From Nocardioides turkmenicus (GTDB lineage: Bacteria; Actinomycetota; Actinomycetes; Propionibacteriales; Nocardioidaceae): a DNA stretch of 64,000 nt. The stretch covers positions 1 to 64,000 of the forward strand of contig NZ_JAALAA010000003.1 of assembly GCF_011045035.1 (NCBI RefSeq), written 5' to 3'. A model generated the notes under the pieces. It did not search any database and was not told where the DNA came from. It saw only the letters and a list, made by a program, of their open reading frames with translations. Both the position numbers and the translations under genes were made by a program. The stretch's first letter is position 1. Every line of letters begins with the position of its first letter. Of the stretch, positions 56,783 through 64,000 are shown piece after piece.

Positions 56783-57457
56783 TCACCGATCCGACCGCCC
56801 CGTTCGCCGCGCCAGCACGACCGCCGCCAGGACCGTCCACACCATCGACCCGACCCGGCCGAGCGGCAGGAACAGGTTGGCGTAGTAGACGGCGAGCGAG
56901 ATCACCGAGAGCATCGACAGGGTGCCGACGACGTACCCGAGGATCGCGGTGCCCTTCCCCACCGCACCGATGCGGAGGAGCCGGCGCGAGGCCACGAAGG
57001 CGACGAAGCCGAGCGTGGCGACGTTGAGCACGCCGCCTGCGTAGAAGCTCGCCATGCGCAGCATCGACAGGTTGTCGGCGGAGAGGTCGGCGGCGAACAG
57101 CGCCGACACCAGGGTGATCGCCGAGGAGATCAGCATCGCGGCCACCGAGACACCGGCGACGACGCCCAGGGTCCGGTTGCCGGTCATCGGCACCACCACG
57201 CGGGCGAAGGCCGCGAATCCGAGGACGGAGACGGCCTGCAGGACCGCCCCGGAGACCGCGGCGAGCGGGCTGGCGACCAGGAACGCCTTGACCTCCTCGC
57301 CGGGATCGGTCGGCAGCGGGATGTCGCCGGTGGCGAACAGGCCCGCCACCGGGCTGACCGCCAGATAGGCGACCAGGAAGACGGCGGCTCCTGCGAGCGC
57401 CCAGGCGGAGCCGGACGCGGTTCTGTCTGCCTGTGCAGACGTGATCGACGTGGACAT
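56783..57457 (-). CDS. Hypothetical membrane protein (DUF4386-like)
   Basis: A 224-aa protein with six predicted membrane helices, among them ALAGAAVFLVAYLAVSPVAG, LGVVAGVSVAAMLISSAITLVSAL and ILGYVVGTLSMLSVISLAVYY. The opening and spacing recall DUF4386-type integral membrane proteins, but I cannot confirm it. It is convergent with the pca operon and divergent from the FAD oxidoreductase gene (154 bases between starts, no clear motif seen). Confidence 0.7.
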   Translation of the reverse strand: MSTSITSAQADRTASGSAWALAGAAVFLVAYLAVSPVAGLFATGDIPLPTDPGEEVKAFLVASPLAAVSGAVLQAVSVLGFAAFARVVVPMTGNRTLGVVAGVSVAAMLISSAITLVSALFAADLSADNLSMLRMASFYAGGVLNVATLGFVAFVASRRLLRIGAVGKGTAILGYVVGTLSMLSVISLAVYYANLFLPLGRVGSMVWTVLAAVVLARRTGRSDR

Positions 57458-57611
57458 TCTCGAGTCTCCTCGTTTGCTGGGATGGGATGACTCGAGACTT
57501 CCGCTGCCGCGCCGCCCCGGCGTCCGGCCTGCCGCGTCATCGACCTACGCAGTTCCACGTACGTCCGCGCGTCGCTTGCCCCCGGTCAGGGCCCGCGTCA
57601 GGCTGTGTCCG

Positions 57612-59027
57612 ATGTCGTCCACCGCAACCGTCGTCGGCGCCGGCCCCAACGGCCTGGCGGCGGCGGTCGTGCTCGCCCGTCACGGGGTGGAGGTCACCGT
57701 CCTCGAGGCCGCGGAGACCGTCGGCGGCGGCACCCGCACCGCCGAGCTGACCCTCCCCGGACTGCACCACGACATCTGCTCGGCGATCCACCCGCTCGGG
57801 GTGGCCTCGCCGCTCTTCCGCGAGCTGGGGCTGGAGAGGTACGGCCTGACCTGGCGCTTTCCCGAGATCGAGCTCGCCCATCCACTCGATGAGGGCGAGG
57901 CCGCGCTGCTGCACCGTTCGGTCGAGTCGACGGCCGCGGGGCTGGGCGCCGACCGGCGACGTTGGGAGCAGGTGTTCGGCCCTGTCGTACGTGACTTCGA
58001 CTCGATCACCGACCAGATCCTCGCTCCGCTGCTGCGCCTGCCGAGGAGGCCGTTTCGGATGGCCGGCTTCGGGCTCCGGGCCGCCCCGCCGGCCACCGTG
58101 CTCGCGCGGGCGTTCCGGGAGGAGAAGGCGAGGGCGCTCTTCGCCGGCTGCGCCGCGCACGCGTTCCAGCCGCTCGACCGGCCCGGCACCTCGGCGGTGG
58201 GCACGATGCTCGTGGTCAGCGGGCACCGGCACGGGTGGCCGGTCGCCGAGGGCGGCTCCCACGCGATCACGCTCGCCATGGCGAGGCTCCTCGAAGAGCT
58301 GGGCGGCACCGTCGTCACGGGCGTCACGGTCCGCACCCGAGCCGACCTGCCCGCGGCGGACGTCACCCTCTTCGACACCAGCCCCGGCGGTTTCGCCGAC
58401 ATCGTCGGGGATGCTCTGCCGCAGCGGCCACGACGGGCCATGCGGCGGTGGCGGCACGGGCCCGCGGCGTACAAGGTCGATCTGGCCGTCCGCGGCCCGA
58501 TCCCCTGGCGTGACCCGGCGGTCGGTCGCGCCGGGACCGTCCACCTCGGCGGGACGATCGCGGAGGTGGCGGCGAGCGAGCAGGAGATCGCGGTCGGCCG
58601 GATGCCGGAGCGCCCGTTCGTGCTGCTGGGCCAGCAGTACGTCGCCGACCCGTCGCGCTCTGCCGACGGTCTCAACCCGGTGTGGGCCTACGCCCAGGTC
58701 CCGCACGCCTACGAGGGCGACGCGACCGACGCGGTCCTGGCCCAGATCGAGCGCTTCGCGCCCGGCTTCCGCTCGCATGTCGTCGCCACCCACGTCACCA
58801 CGCCGGCGGACTATGCGGCGTACAACCTCAACTACGTCGGTGGCGACATCTCCACCGGCGCCAACACCCTGCGCCAGCTCATCGTCCGCCCCACCCTCGC
58901 CGCCTACGACACCGGCATCCCGGGGATGTTCCTCTGCTCCGCCGCCACCCCGCCCGGCGCCGGCGTCCACGGCATGTGCGGTTACCACGCCGCCCACCGC
59001 GCCCTGCGCCACCTCGGCCGGGGCTAA
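57612..59027 (+). CDS. FAD-dependent phytoene-desaturase-like oxidoreductase
   Basis: A 471-aa flavoprotein. The dinucleotide-binding motif VVGAGPNGLAAAVVLARHG starts at residue 7, followed by LEAAETVGGGTRTAE. WPVAEGGSHAITLAMARLLEELGG near 218 and the C-terminal GMFLCSAATPPGAGVHGMCGYHAA are typical of the CrtI/PDRDL-like family. Substrate unknown; no carotenoid genes lie nearby. The start at 57612 is just before the first strand. Confidence 0.87.
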   Translation: MSSTATVVGAGPNGLAAAVVLARHGVEVTVLEAAETVGGGTRTAELTLPGLHHDICSAIHPLGVASPLFRELGLERYGLTWRFPEIELAHPLDEGEAALLHRSVESTAAGLGADRRRWEQVFGPVVRDFDSITDQILAPLLRLPRRPFRMAGFGLRAAPPATVLARAFREEKARALFAGCAAHAFQPLDRPGTSAVGTMLVVSGHRHGWPVAEGGSHAITLAMARLLEELGGTVVTGVTVRTRADLPAADVTLFDTSPGGFADIVGDALPQRPRRAMRRWRHGPAAYKVDLAVRGPIPWRDPAVGRAGTVHLGGTIAEVAASEQEIAVGRMPERPFVLLGQQYVADPSRSADGLNPVWAYAQVPHAYEGDATDAVLAQIERFAPGFRSHVVATHVTTPADYAAYNLNYVGGDISTGANTLRQLIVRPTLAAYDTGIPGMFLCSAATPPGAGVHGMCGYHAAHRALRHLGRG

Positions 59028-59068
59028 ACCAGGTGCCGGCGGCGTACGTCCTGGCTAACGTCTCGACC

Positions 59069-59629
59069 ATGCCACAAGCCCATCTGCACACCGAGCGCCT
59101 CGAGCTGGTCCCGCTGAGCGAGGAGCACCTGCCGTTCCTCGTCGACCTCAACTCGGATCCGGAGGTGCTGCGCTACCTGTTCATCCGCGCCCTCACCCCG
59201 GAGGAGACCGAAGAGCGGATGCACCGCTGGATCCAGGCCGCGAGGGAGACCGAGGCGCAGGGCAAGTGGATCGGGTACGCAGCGGGTGAGGCGATCGGGC
59301 TCTACATGCTCGAGCCGCCCGACGCCCCGCCGCGGACCGACGCCGCCGAGCTCGGCTACCGGCTCCCCAAGCGCCACTGGCGCAAGGGGTTCGCGAAGGA
59401 GGGGTCGCTCGAACTGCTCCGGCACGCCTTCGAGGACCTCGGCTTCGACCGCGTGATCGCGCAGACGATGGCCGTCAACGAGCCCTCCCGGGCCACCATG
59501 GTGTCCGTCGGGATGAGCTTCGTCCGCGCCTTCCACCAGGACTTCGAGGAGCCGCTCCTCGGACATGCCGAGGGCGAGGTCGAGTACGAGATCACCCGCG
59601 AGGCCTGGCTCCGGCAGCGCGCGGGGTAG
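59069..59629 (+). CDS. GNAT-family N-acetyltransferase (RimJ/RimL-like)
   Basis: A 186-aa enzyme with the opening LHTERLELVPLSEEHLPFL and an acetyl-CoA loop in ELGYRLPKRHWRKGFAKEG near residue 90, followed by FDRVIAQTMAVNEPSRATMVSVGM near 128. The acceptor is unknown. It ends ten bases before the cobalamin riboswitch and is not part of the cob operon. Confidence 0.88.
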   Translation: MPQAHLHTERLELVPLSEEHLPFLVDLNSDPEVLRYLFIRALTPEETEERMHRWIQAARETEAQGKWIGYAAGEAIGLYMLEPPDAPPRTDAAELGYRLPKRHWRKGFAKEGSLELLRHAFEDLGFDRVIAQTMAVNEPSRATMVSVGMSFVRAFHQDFEEPLLGHAEGEVEYEITREAWLRQRAG

Positions 59630-59639
59630 GCTGCGAGCA

Positions 59640-59770
59640 CGCTCGTGGCGCAGGAACCCGGTGAGAGTCCGGGGCGGTTCCGCCACTGTGACGTCCGTGC
59701 CGCTGTCGGGCACGGACACAGCCAGACACTGGCCGCGGGCGATCCGACCGATCGACGGGGCGAGAACCCC
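59640..59770 (+). ncRNA. Cobalamin riboswitch upstream of cobN
   Basis: The conserved core GGTGAGAGTCCGGGGC, GGTTCCGCCACTGTGA and the B12-box-like AGCCAGACACTGGCC appear in order. GGGGCGAGAACCCC then stands just before AGGAGG at 59772-59777, so ligand binding could hide the ribosome-binding site. High adenosylcobalamin should lower cobN expression. The boundaries are approximate. Confidence 0.92.
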
Positions 59771-59785
59771 TAGGAGGACCCCGGC

Positions 59786-62700
59786 ATGGCCGACCCTGCA
59801 CGCGTACGCATCGCTCTTCTGTCCACCTCGGACACCGACCTGCTCTCGGCCCGTGCCAGCGGAGCCGACTACGCCTGGGCGAACCCCTCGCGGTCGACCG
59901 ACCTCGACGCGGTGGTCGCCGACGCCGACCTGGTGGTGTTCCGGCTGCTCGGCTCCCCCACCGACCTGTGGGACGGCCTGAGCGCGGTCAAGGAGCGCGG
60001 CACCCCGGTCGTGGTCCTCGGCGGCGAGCAGCAGCCGAGCGCCGAGCTGATGGAGCACTCCACCGTCCCGATGGGCGTCGCCGCCGAGGCACACCGCTAC
60101 CTCGCCGAGGGCGGGCCGGCCAACCTCGCCCAGCTGCACGCGTTCCTCTCCGACACCGTCCTGCTGACCGGGTTCGGGTTCGAGCCGCCGGCCACGGTGC
60201 CGGCCTGGGGGTTCGCGGAGCGGCCCGCGCCTGCCGATGACACCCTTCCCCGCATCGGGGTGCTCTACTACCGCGCCCACGAGACCAGCGGCAACACCGC
60301 GTTCGCGCACGCGCTGGCCGATGCCATCGACGCGACGGGTTCGGCCACCGGCGTACCCGTCTTCGCGGGGTCGCTGCGCTCCGCGCCCGACGACCTCTAC
60401 GAGGCGCTCGGCAGCCTCGACGCACTCATCGTGACCGTGCTCGCGGCCGGCGGCTCGGTGCCGGCGTCCGCCTCCGCCGGCGGCGAGGACGAGGCCTGGG
60501 ACGTGGAGCGGATGGCGGCGCTGGACATCCCGGTGCTCCAGGGCCTCTGCCTGACCTCGTCCCGTGCGGAGTGGGAGGCGTCCGACGACGGCGTCACGCC
60601 GCTCGACTCGGCCTCGCAGATCGCGATCCCGGAGTTCGACGGACGGATCATCACCGCGCCGTTCTCGTTCAAGGAGCTCGACGAGCAGGGTCTCCCCCAC
60701 TACGTCGCCGACCCCGAGCGGGCCGCACGCGTCGCCCGGATCGCGGTCAACCACGCCCGCCTGCGCCACACGCCCAACGCCGAGAAGCGCCTCGCGCTGG
60801 TGCTCTCCGCCTACCCCACCAAGCACGCCCGTATCGGCAACGCGGTCGGCCTGGACACCCCGGTATCCGCGATCCGGATGCTGCGCCGGCTCCGCGAGGA
60901 GGGCTATGACCTCGGCCACGACAACGAGGTCGTACGCATCCTCGACTCTGTTGGTCTCGACACGCCTCCGCCTAGCGGCTCCGGCGGCTCGACCAGCGAA
61001 GCGTCGGTCGAGCCCGCGAGCGGTGTCGAGACCAACACATCAGTCTCCGAGCGCGAGACCGCGGCCGGCGACGCGCTGATCCACGCGCTGATCGCCGCGG
61101 GCGGCCAGGACGAGGAGTGGCTGACCAACGCGCAGCTCACCGACGCGCACGTCCGGATCTCGAAAGCGTCCTACGACGAGTGGACCAAGGATCTCCCTGC
61201 TGACCTGCGCGAGCAGATGGTCGAGACCTGGGGGGAGTCGCCGGGCGGTCTGTTCGTCAACGACGACGGCGAGCTCGTGCTGGCCACGCTCCAGGCCGGC
61301 AACATCGTCATCCTGATCCAGCCGCCGCGCGGCTTCGGCGAGAACCCGGTCGCGATCTACCACGACCCCGACCTGCCGCCGTCGCACCACTACATCGGCG
61401 CCTACCGGTGGCTGGAGAACGGGTTCAAGGCCGACGCGGTCGTCCACCTCGGCAAGCACGGCTCGATGGAGTGGCTGCCGGGCAAGAACGCCGCGCTGTC
61501 GGCGTCCTGCGGCCCGGACGCCGCGATCGGCAACATGCCGCTGATCTACCCGTTCCTGGTCAACGACCCCGGCGAGGGCGCTCAGGCGAAGCGCCGCGCG
61601 CACGCCACGATCGTCGATCACCTGGTGCCGCCGATGGCCCGCGCGGAGTCCTACGGCGACATCGCGCGGCTGGAGTCGCTGATGGAGGAGTACGACCGGA
61701 TCTCCTCCATGGACCCGGCCAAGCTGCCCGCCATCCGTGGCGAGATCTGGCAGCTGATGAAGGCCGCCGAGCTCCATCGCGACCTCGGCATGGAGGAGCG
61801 TCCCGAGGACGACGAGTTCGACGACTTCATGCTCCACATCGACGGCTGGCTCTGCGAGATCAAGGACGCCCAGATCCGCGACGGCCTGCACGTGCTCGGC
61901 GGCGCCCCTGAGGGCGAGGCACGGATCAACCTGGTCCTCTCGATCCTGCGCGCTGCGCAGGTGTGGGGTGGCGTCGGCGGCGCCGTGCCCGGTCTGCGGG
62001 CGGCGCTCGGTCTCAAGGAGGGCGCCGACACCCGGGCCGTCGACGAGATCGAGACGCAGGCGCGCGACCTGGTGCAGCGGATGGACGCTGCCGGCTGGGA
62101 CCCGGCCGTCGCCGAGACCCTCCACGACGACCCGGCGGTGCGGCAGGTGCTCGTCTTCGCGGCCGAGCAGGTGGTGCCGCGGCTGGCGAGGACCACCGAC
62201 GAGCTGTCCGCCGTCCTGCACGCCCTGGACGGTGGCTTCGTCCCCGCGGGACCGTCGGGTTCGCCGCTGCGGGGGCTCGTCAACGTACTGCCGACCGGGC
62301 GCAACTTCTACACCGTCGACCCGCGCGCGGTGCCCTCGCGGCTGGCGTGGCAGACCGGGCAGGCGATGGCCGACTCGCTGCTGCAACGCTACCTGGACGA
62401 GACCGGCGACTACCCGACGAGCGTCGGGCTCTCGGTGTGGGGCACGAGCGCGATGCGTACGTCCGGCGACGACGTCGCCGAGGTGCTCGCACTGCTCGGC
62501 GTACGTCCCGAGTGGGACGAGGCGTCCCGCCGGATCACCCACCTCGACGTCATCCCGCTGGAGGAGCTGGGAAGGCCGCGCATCGACGTGACCGTACGCA
62601 TCTCCGGGTTCTTCCGCGACGCGTTCCCGCACGTCGTCTCGATGCTCGACGACGCCGTCCGGCTGGTGGCCGACCTCGACGAGCCCGCCGAGAAGAACTT

Positions 62701-63478
62701 CGTCCGCGCGCACACCCTCGAGGACCTGGCCGAGCACGGTGACCAGCGCCGCGCGACGTCGCGGATCTTCGGCTCCAAGCCGGGGTCGTACGGTGCCGGG
62801 ATCCTGCAGGTGATCGAGGCCGGCAACTGGCGCTCCGACCAGGATCTGGCCGACGTGTACGCAGCCTGGGGCGGCTTCGCCTACGGCCGCGACCTCGACG
62901 GCGCCCCGGCAGCCGACGACATGCGCGCCAACTACCGCCGGATCAAGGTCGCCGCGAAGAACGTCGACTCGGCCGAGCACGACATCGCCGACTCCGACGA
63001 CTACTTCCAGTACCACGGCGGCATGGTCGCGACCGTCCGCGCGCTGACGGGCTCGGACCCCAAGGCGTACGTCGGCGACTCCACCTCCCCCGACGCCATC
63101 AAGACCCGGACGCTGCAGGAGGAGACCAACCGTGTCTTCCGCGCCCGGGTGGTCAACCCGCGCTGGATCTCGGCGATGCAGCGCCACGGCTACAAGGGCG
63201 CCTTCGAGCTGGCCGCGACCGTCGACTACCTCTTCGGCTTCGACGCGACCGCCGGTGTGGTGCAGGACTGGATGTACGAGAAGCTCGCCCGCGAGTACGT
63301 CCTGGACGAGACCAACCAGGAGTTCATGCGATCCTCGAACCCGTGGGCGCTGCGCGGCATCGTCGAGCGGCTCCACGAGGCGGCCGAGCGAGGGCTGTGG
63401 GAGGAGCCGGACCCCGAGCTCGTCGCGCAGATGCAGGAGATCTACCTCGACATCGAAGGTGAGCTGGAAGAGGAATGA
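59786..63478 (+). CDS. cobN: Cobaltochelatase large subunit CobN
   Basis: A 1230-aa ATP-dependent chelatase subunit that inserts cobalt into hydrogenobyrinate a,c-diamide in aerobic cobalamin synthesis, together with CobS/CobT-type ATPase subunits not in this window. VHLGKHGSMEWLPGKNAALS near residue 555 is the family hallmark. KKRLALVLSAYPTKHARIGNAVGL near 332 and the C-terminal YQYHGGMVATVRALTG are also conserved. An 89-bp palindromic element lies in frame at about residues 388-418, adding a Gly/Ser/Pro/Thr-rich loop where orthologues have a short linker. AGGAGG is 8 bases upstream of the start. It overlaps cobF by ATGA. Confidence 0.96.
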   Translation: MADPARVRIALLSTSDTDLLSARASGADYAWANPSRSTDLDAVVADADLVVFRLLGSPTDLWDGLSAVKERGTPVVVLGGEQQPSAELMEHSTVPMGVAAEAHRYLAEGGPANLAQLHAFLSDTVLLTGFGFEPPATVPAWGFAERPAPADDTLPRIGVLYYRAHETSGNTAFAHALADAIDATGSATGVPVFAGSLRSAPDDLYEALGSLDALIVTVLAAGGSVPASASAGGEDEAWDVERMAALDIPVLQGLCLTSSRAEWEASDDGVTPLDSASQIAIPEFDGRIITAPFSFKELDEQGLPHYVADPERAARVARIAVNHARLRHTPNAEKRLALVLSAYPTKHARIGNAVGLDTPVSAIRMLRRLREEGYDLGHDNEVVRILDSVGLDTPPPSGSGGSTSEASVEPASGVETNTSVSERETAAGDALIHALIAAGGQDEEWLTNAQLTDAHVRISKASYDEWTKDLPADLREQMVETWGESPGGLFVNDDGELVLATLQAGNIVILIQPPRGFGENPVAIYHDPDLPPSHHYIGAYRWLENGFKADAVVHLGKHGSMEWLPGKNAALSASCGPDAAIGNMPLIYPFLVNDPGEGAQAKRRAHATIVDHLVPPMARAESYGDIARLESLMEEYDRISSMDPAKLPAIRGEIWQLMKAAELHRDLGMEERPEDDEFDDFMLHIDGWLCEIKDAQIRDGLHVLGGAPEGEARINLVLSILRAAQVWGGVGGAVPGLRAALGLKEGADTRAVDEIETQARDLVQRMDAAGWDPAVAETLHDDPAVRQVLVFAAEQVVPRLARTTDELSAVLHALDGGFVPAGPSGSPLRGLVNVLPTGRNFYTVDPRAVPSRLAWQTGQAMADSLLQRYLDETGDYPTSVGLSVWGTSAMRTSGDDVAEVLALLGVRPEWDEASRRITHLDVIPLEELGRPRIDVTVRISGFFRDAFPHVVSMLDDAVRLVADLDEPAEKNFVRAHTLEDLAEHGDQRRATSRIFGSKPGSYGAGILQVIEAGNWRSDQDLADVYAAWGGFAYGRDLDGAPAADDMRANYRRIKVAAKNVDSAEHDIADSDDYFQYHGGMVATVRALTGSDPKAYVGDSTSPDAIKTRTLQEETNRVFRARVVNPRWISAMQRHGYKGAFELAATVDYLFGFDATAGVVQDWMYEKLAREYVLDETNQEFMRSSNPWALRGIVERLHEAAERGLWEEPDPELVAQMQEIYLDIEGELEEE
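60949..61037 (+). mobile_element. In-frame palindromic repeat element inside cobN
   Basis: TGTTGGTCTCGACAC at 60949-60963 is the exact reverse complement of GTGTCGAGACCAACA at 61023-61037. GGCTCGACC and GGTCGAGCC form an inner stem. The first 50 bases recur at 215-264 with one mismatch, so it is a dispersed repeat. It encodes about 30 residues (VGLDTPPPSGSGGSTS, EASVEPASGVETN) with no stop, and the cobN frame continues normally on both sides. Comparable in-frame palindromes are the Rickettsia palindromic elements. Confidence 0.88.
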
Positions 63479-64000
63479 CCCGACGGATCAAGATCATCGG
63501 CGTCGGCCCCGGCGATCCCCACCAGGTCACCCTGGAGGCCGTCGCCGCTATGCGGTCGGTCGACTACTTCCTGGTCACCGACAAGTCGGGCACGGCCAAG
63601 GGCGGGATGCCGGATCCGCTGGTCCGGGCGCGCGAGGAGCTGCTCGACCGTCATCTGTCCACGCCCGCGCGCGTGGTGAAGGTCGCCGATGCTCCTCGCG
63701 AGCGGCGCGAGGAGTTCACCGGGACCGACGAGGACTACCGGGCGGCCGTCCGGGAGTGGCACCGCGCCCGGGTCGAGCGCTACCTCGCCGTGCTCGCCGA
63801 GCACCCCGGTGACGTCGGCTTCCTGGTCTGGGGCGATCCGGCCTTCTACGACTCCACGATCCGGGTCGTCGACCAGATCGCCGAGGAGCTCGACATCGAG
63901 GTCGACGTCATCCCCGGGATCTCCTCGGTGCAGCTGCTCGCCGCCCGCCACCGCTTGGTGCTCCACGACGTCGGGCGCCCGCTCTACGTCACCACCGGCC
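63475..64000 (+). CDS. cobF: Precorrin-6A synthase (deacetylating), N-terminal part
   Basis: The first 175 residues of a SAM-dependent tetrapyrrole methylase, cut by the window edge. IKIIGVGPGDPHQVTLEAV opens the fold; EEFTGTDEDYRAAVREWHRARVERY near residue 80 is characteristic of CobF; GDVGFLVWGDPAFYDS and VIPGISSVQLLAARH follow. It methylates C1 of precorrin-5 with loss of acetate in the aerobic pathway. The start overlaps the cobN stop (ATGA), so it shares the riboswitch. Confidence 0.9.
   Translation, partial: MTRRIKIIGVGPGDPHQVTLEAVAAMRSVDYFLVTDKSGTAKGGMPDPLVRAREELLDRHLSTPARVVKVADAPRERREEFTGTDEDYRAAVREWHRARVERYLAVLAEHPGDVGFLVWGDPAFYDSTIRVVDQIAEELDIEVDVIPGISSVQLLAARHRLVLHDVGRPLYVTTG

Noticed and set aside
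61040-63376. 778-codon open frame on the minus strand opposite cobN
   Set aside because: Shadow of cobN with no recognisable domain.

Overview
The window is a high-GC actinobacterial chromosome segment. Its gene content and order suggest a Nocardioides-like member of the Propionibacteriales. This is inferred from gene content (rpsT-holA-comEC-comEA-degV-leuS synteny, furA-katG, a pcaHGBL cluster with a fused pcaL, a SAM-IV riboswitch, many GTG starts and 1-4 nt gene overlaps), not from a database search. No rRNA, tRNA or CRISPR array was recognised.

Layout. 0-0.27 kb: intergenic palindromic repeats. 0.27-3.1 kb: lepA with an upstream lipoprotein gene. 3.1-5.2 kb: a DGPF (YCII) protein divergent from an ECF42-type sigma factor, then a small lipocalin/DUF1579-like protein. 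5.4-6.9 kb: a Tat-exported PhoD phosphatase. 7.0-10.0 kb: a WXG100-type export cassette with two near-duplicate effectors carrying an HExxH zinc-peptidase motif, a putative partner gene between them and a 15-codon remnant of that partner after the second. 10-14 kb: a WD40 lipoprotein, a phosphotransferase-like protein and a long-chain acyl-CoA synthetase. 14.2-24.7 kb: conserved housekeeping genes (rpsT, holA, comEC, comEA, degV, leuS), interrupted by decayed ISL3 remnants around a DinB-like gene. A 38-codon membrane-protein gene and a class IV aminotransferase gene lie here too. leuS is preceded by a Leu-rich leader peptide and an attenuator.

25-27.9 kb: a SAM-IV riboswitch controls a SufS-like cysteine desulfurase and a lipoate ligase. 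28-34 kb: a bifunctional PBP, katG-furA and an MFS transporter. 34.5-41.7 kb: a serpin plus Ser/Thr kinase pair, an MpaB-like oxygenase, a second PhoD, a VanZ-RDD protein and small membrane proteins. 41.7-46.4 kb: a second WXG100-type cassette with a DUF6571-like 875-aa protein, a lipoprotein and a membrane protein. It looks lower in GC than its neighbours. 46.6-48.9 kb: a PadR-regulated ABC exporter operon. 48.9-52.1 kb: a phosphoesterase and cobU, cobS, cobT. 52.2-56.7 kb: IclR-regulated protocatechuate catabolism. 56.8-59.6 kb: a membrane protein, an FAD oxidoreductase and a GNAT. 59.6-64 kb: a cobalamin riboswitch, cobN and the start of cobF.

The most notable points are an in-frame 89-bp palindromic element inside cobN, with a partial copy at the left edge of the window; the duplicated WXG-metallopeptidase effectors with a truncated partner gene; the homologous second WXG cassette 35 kb away; the leuS leader-peptide attenuator; the SAM-IV-controlled desulfurase-lipoate ligase pair; and a small membrane protein gene with a perfect Shine-Dalgarno sequence.
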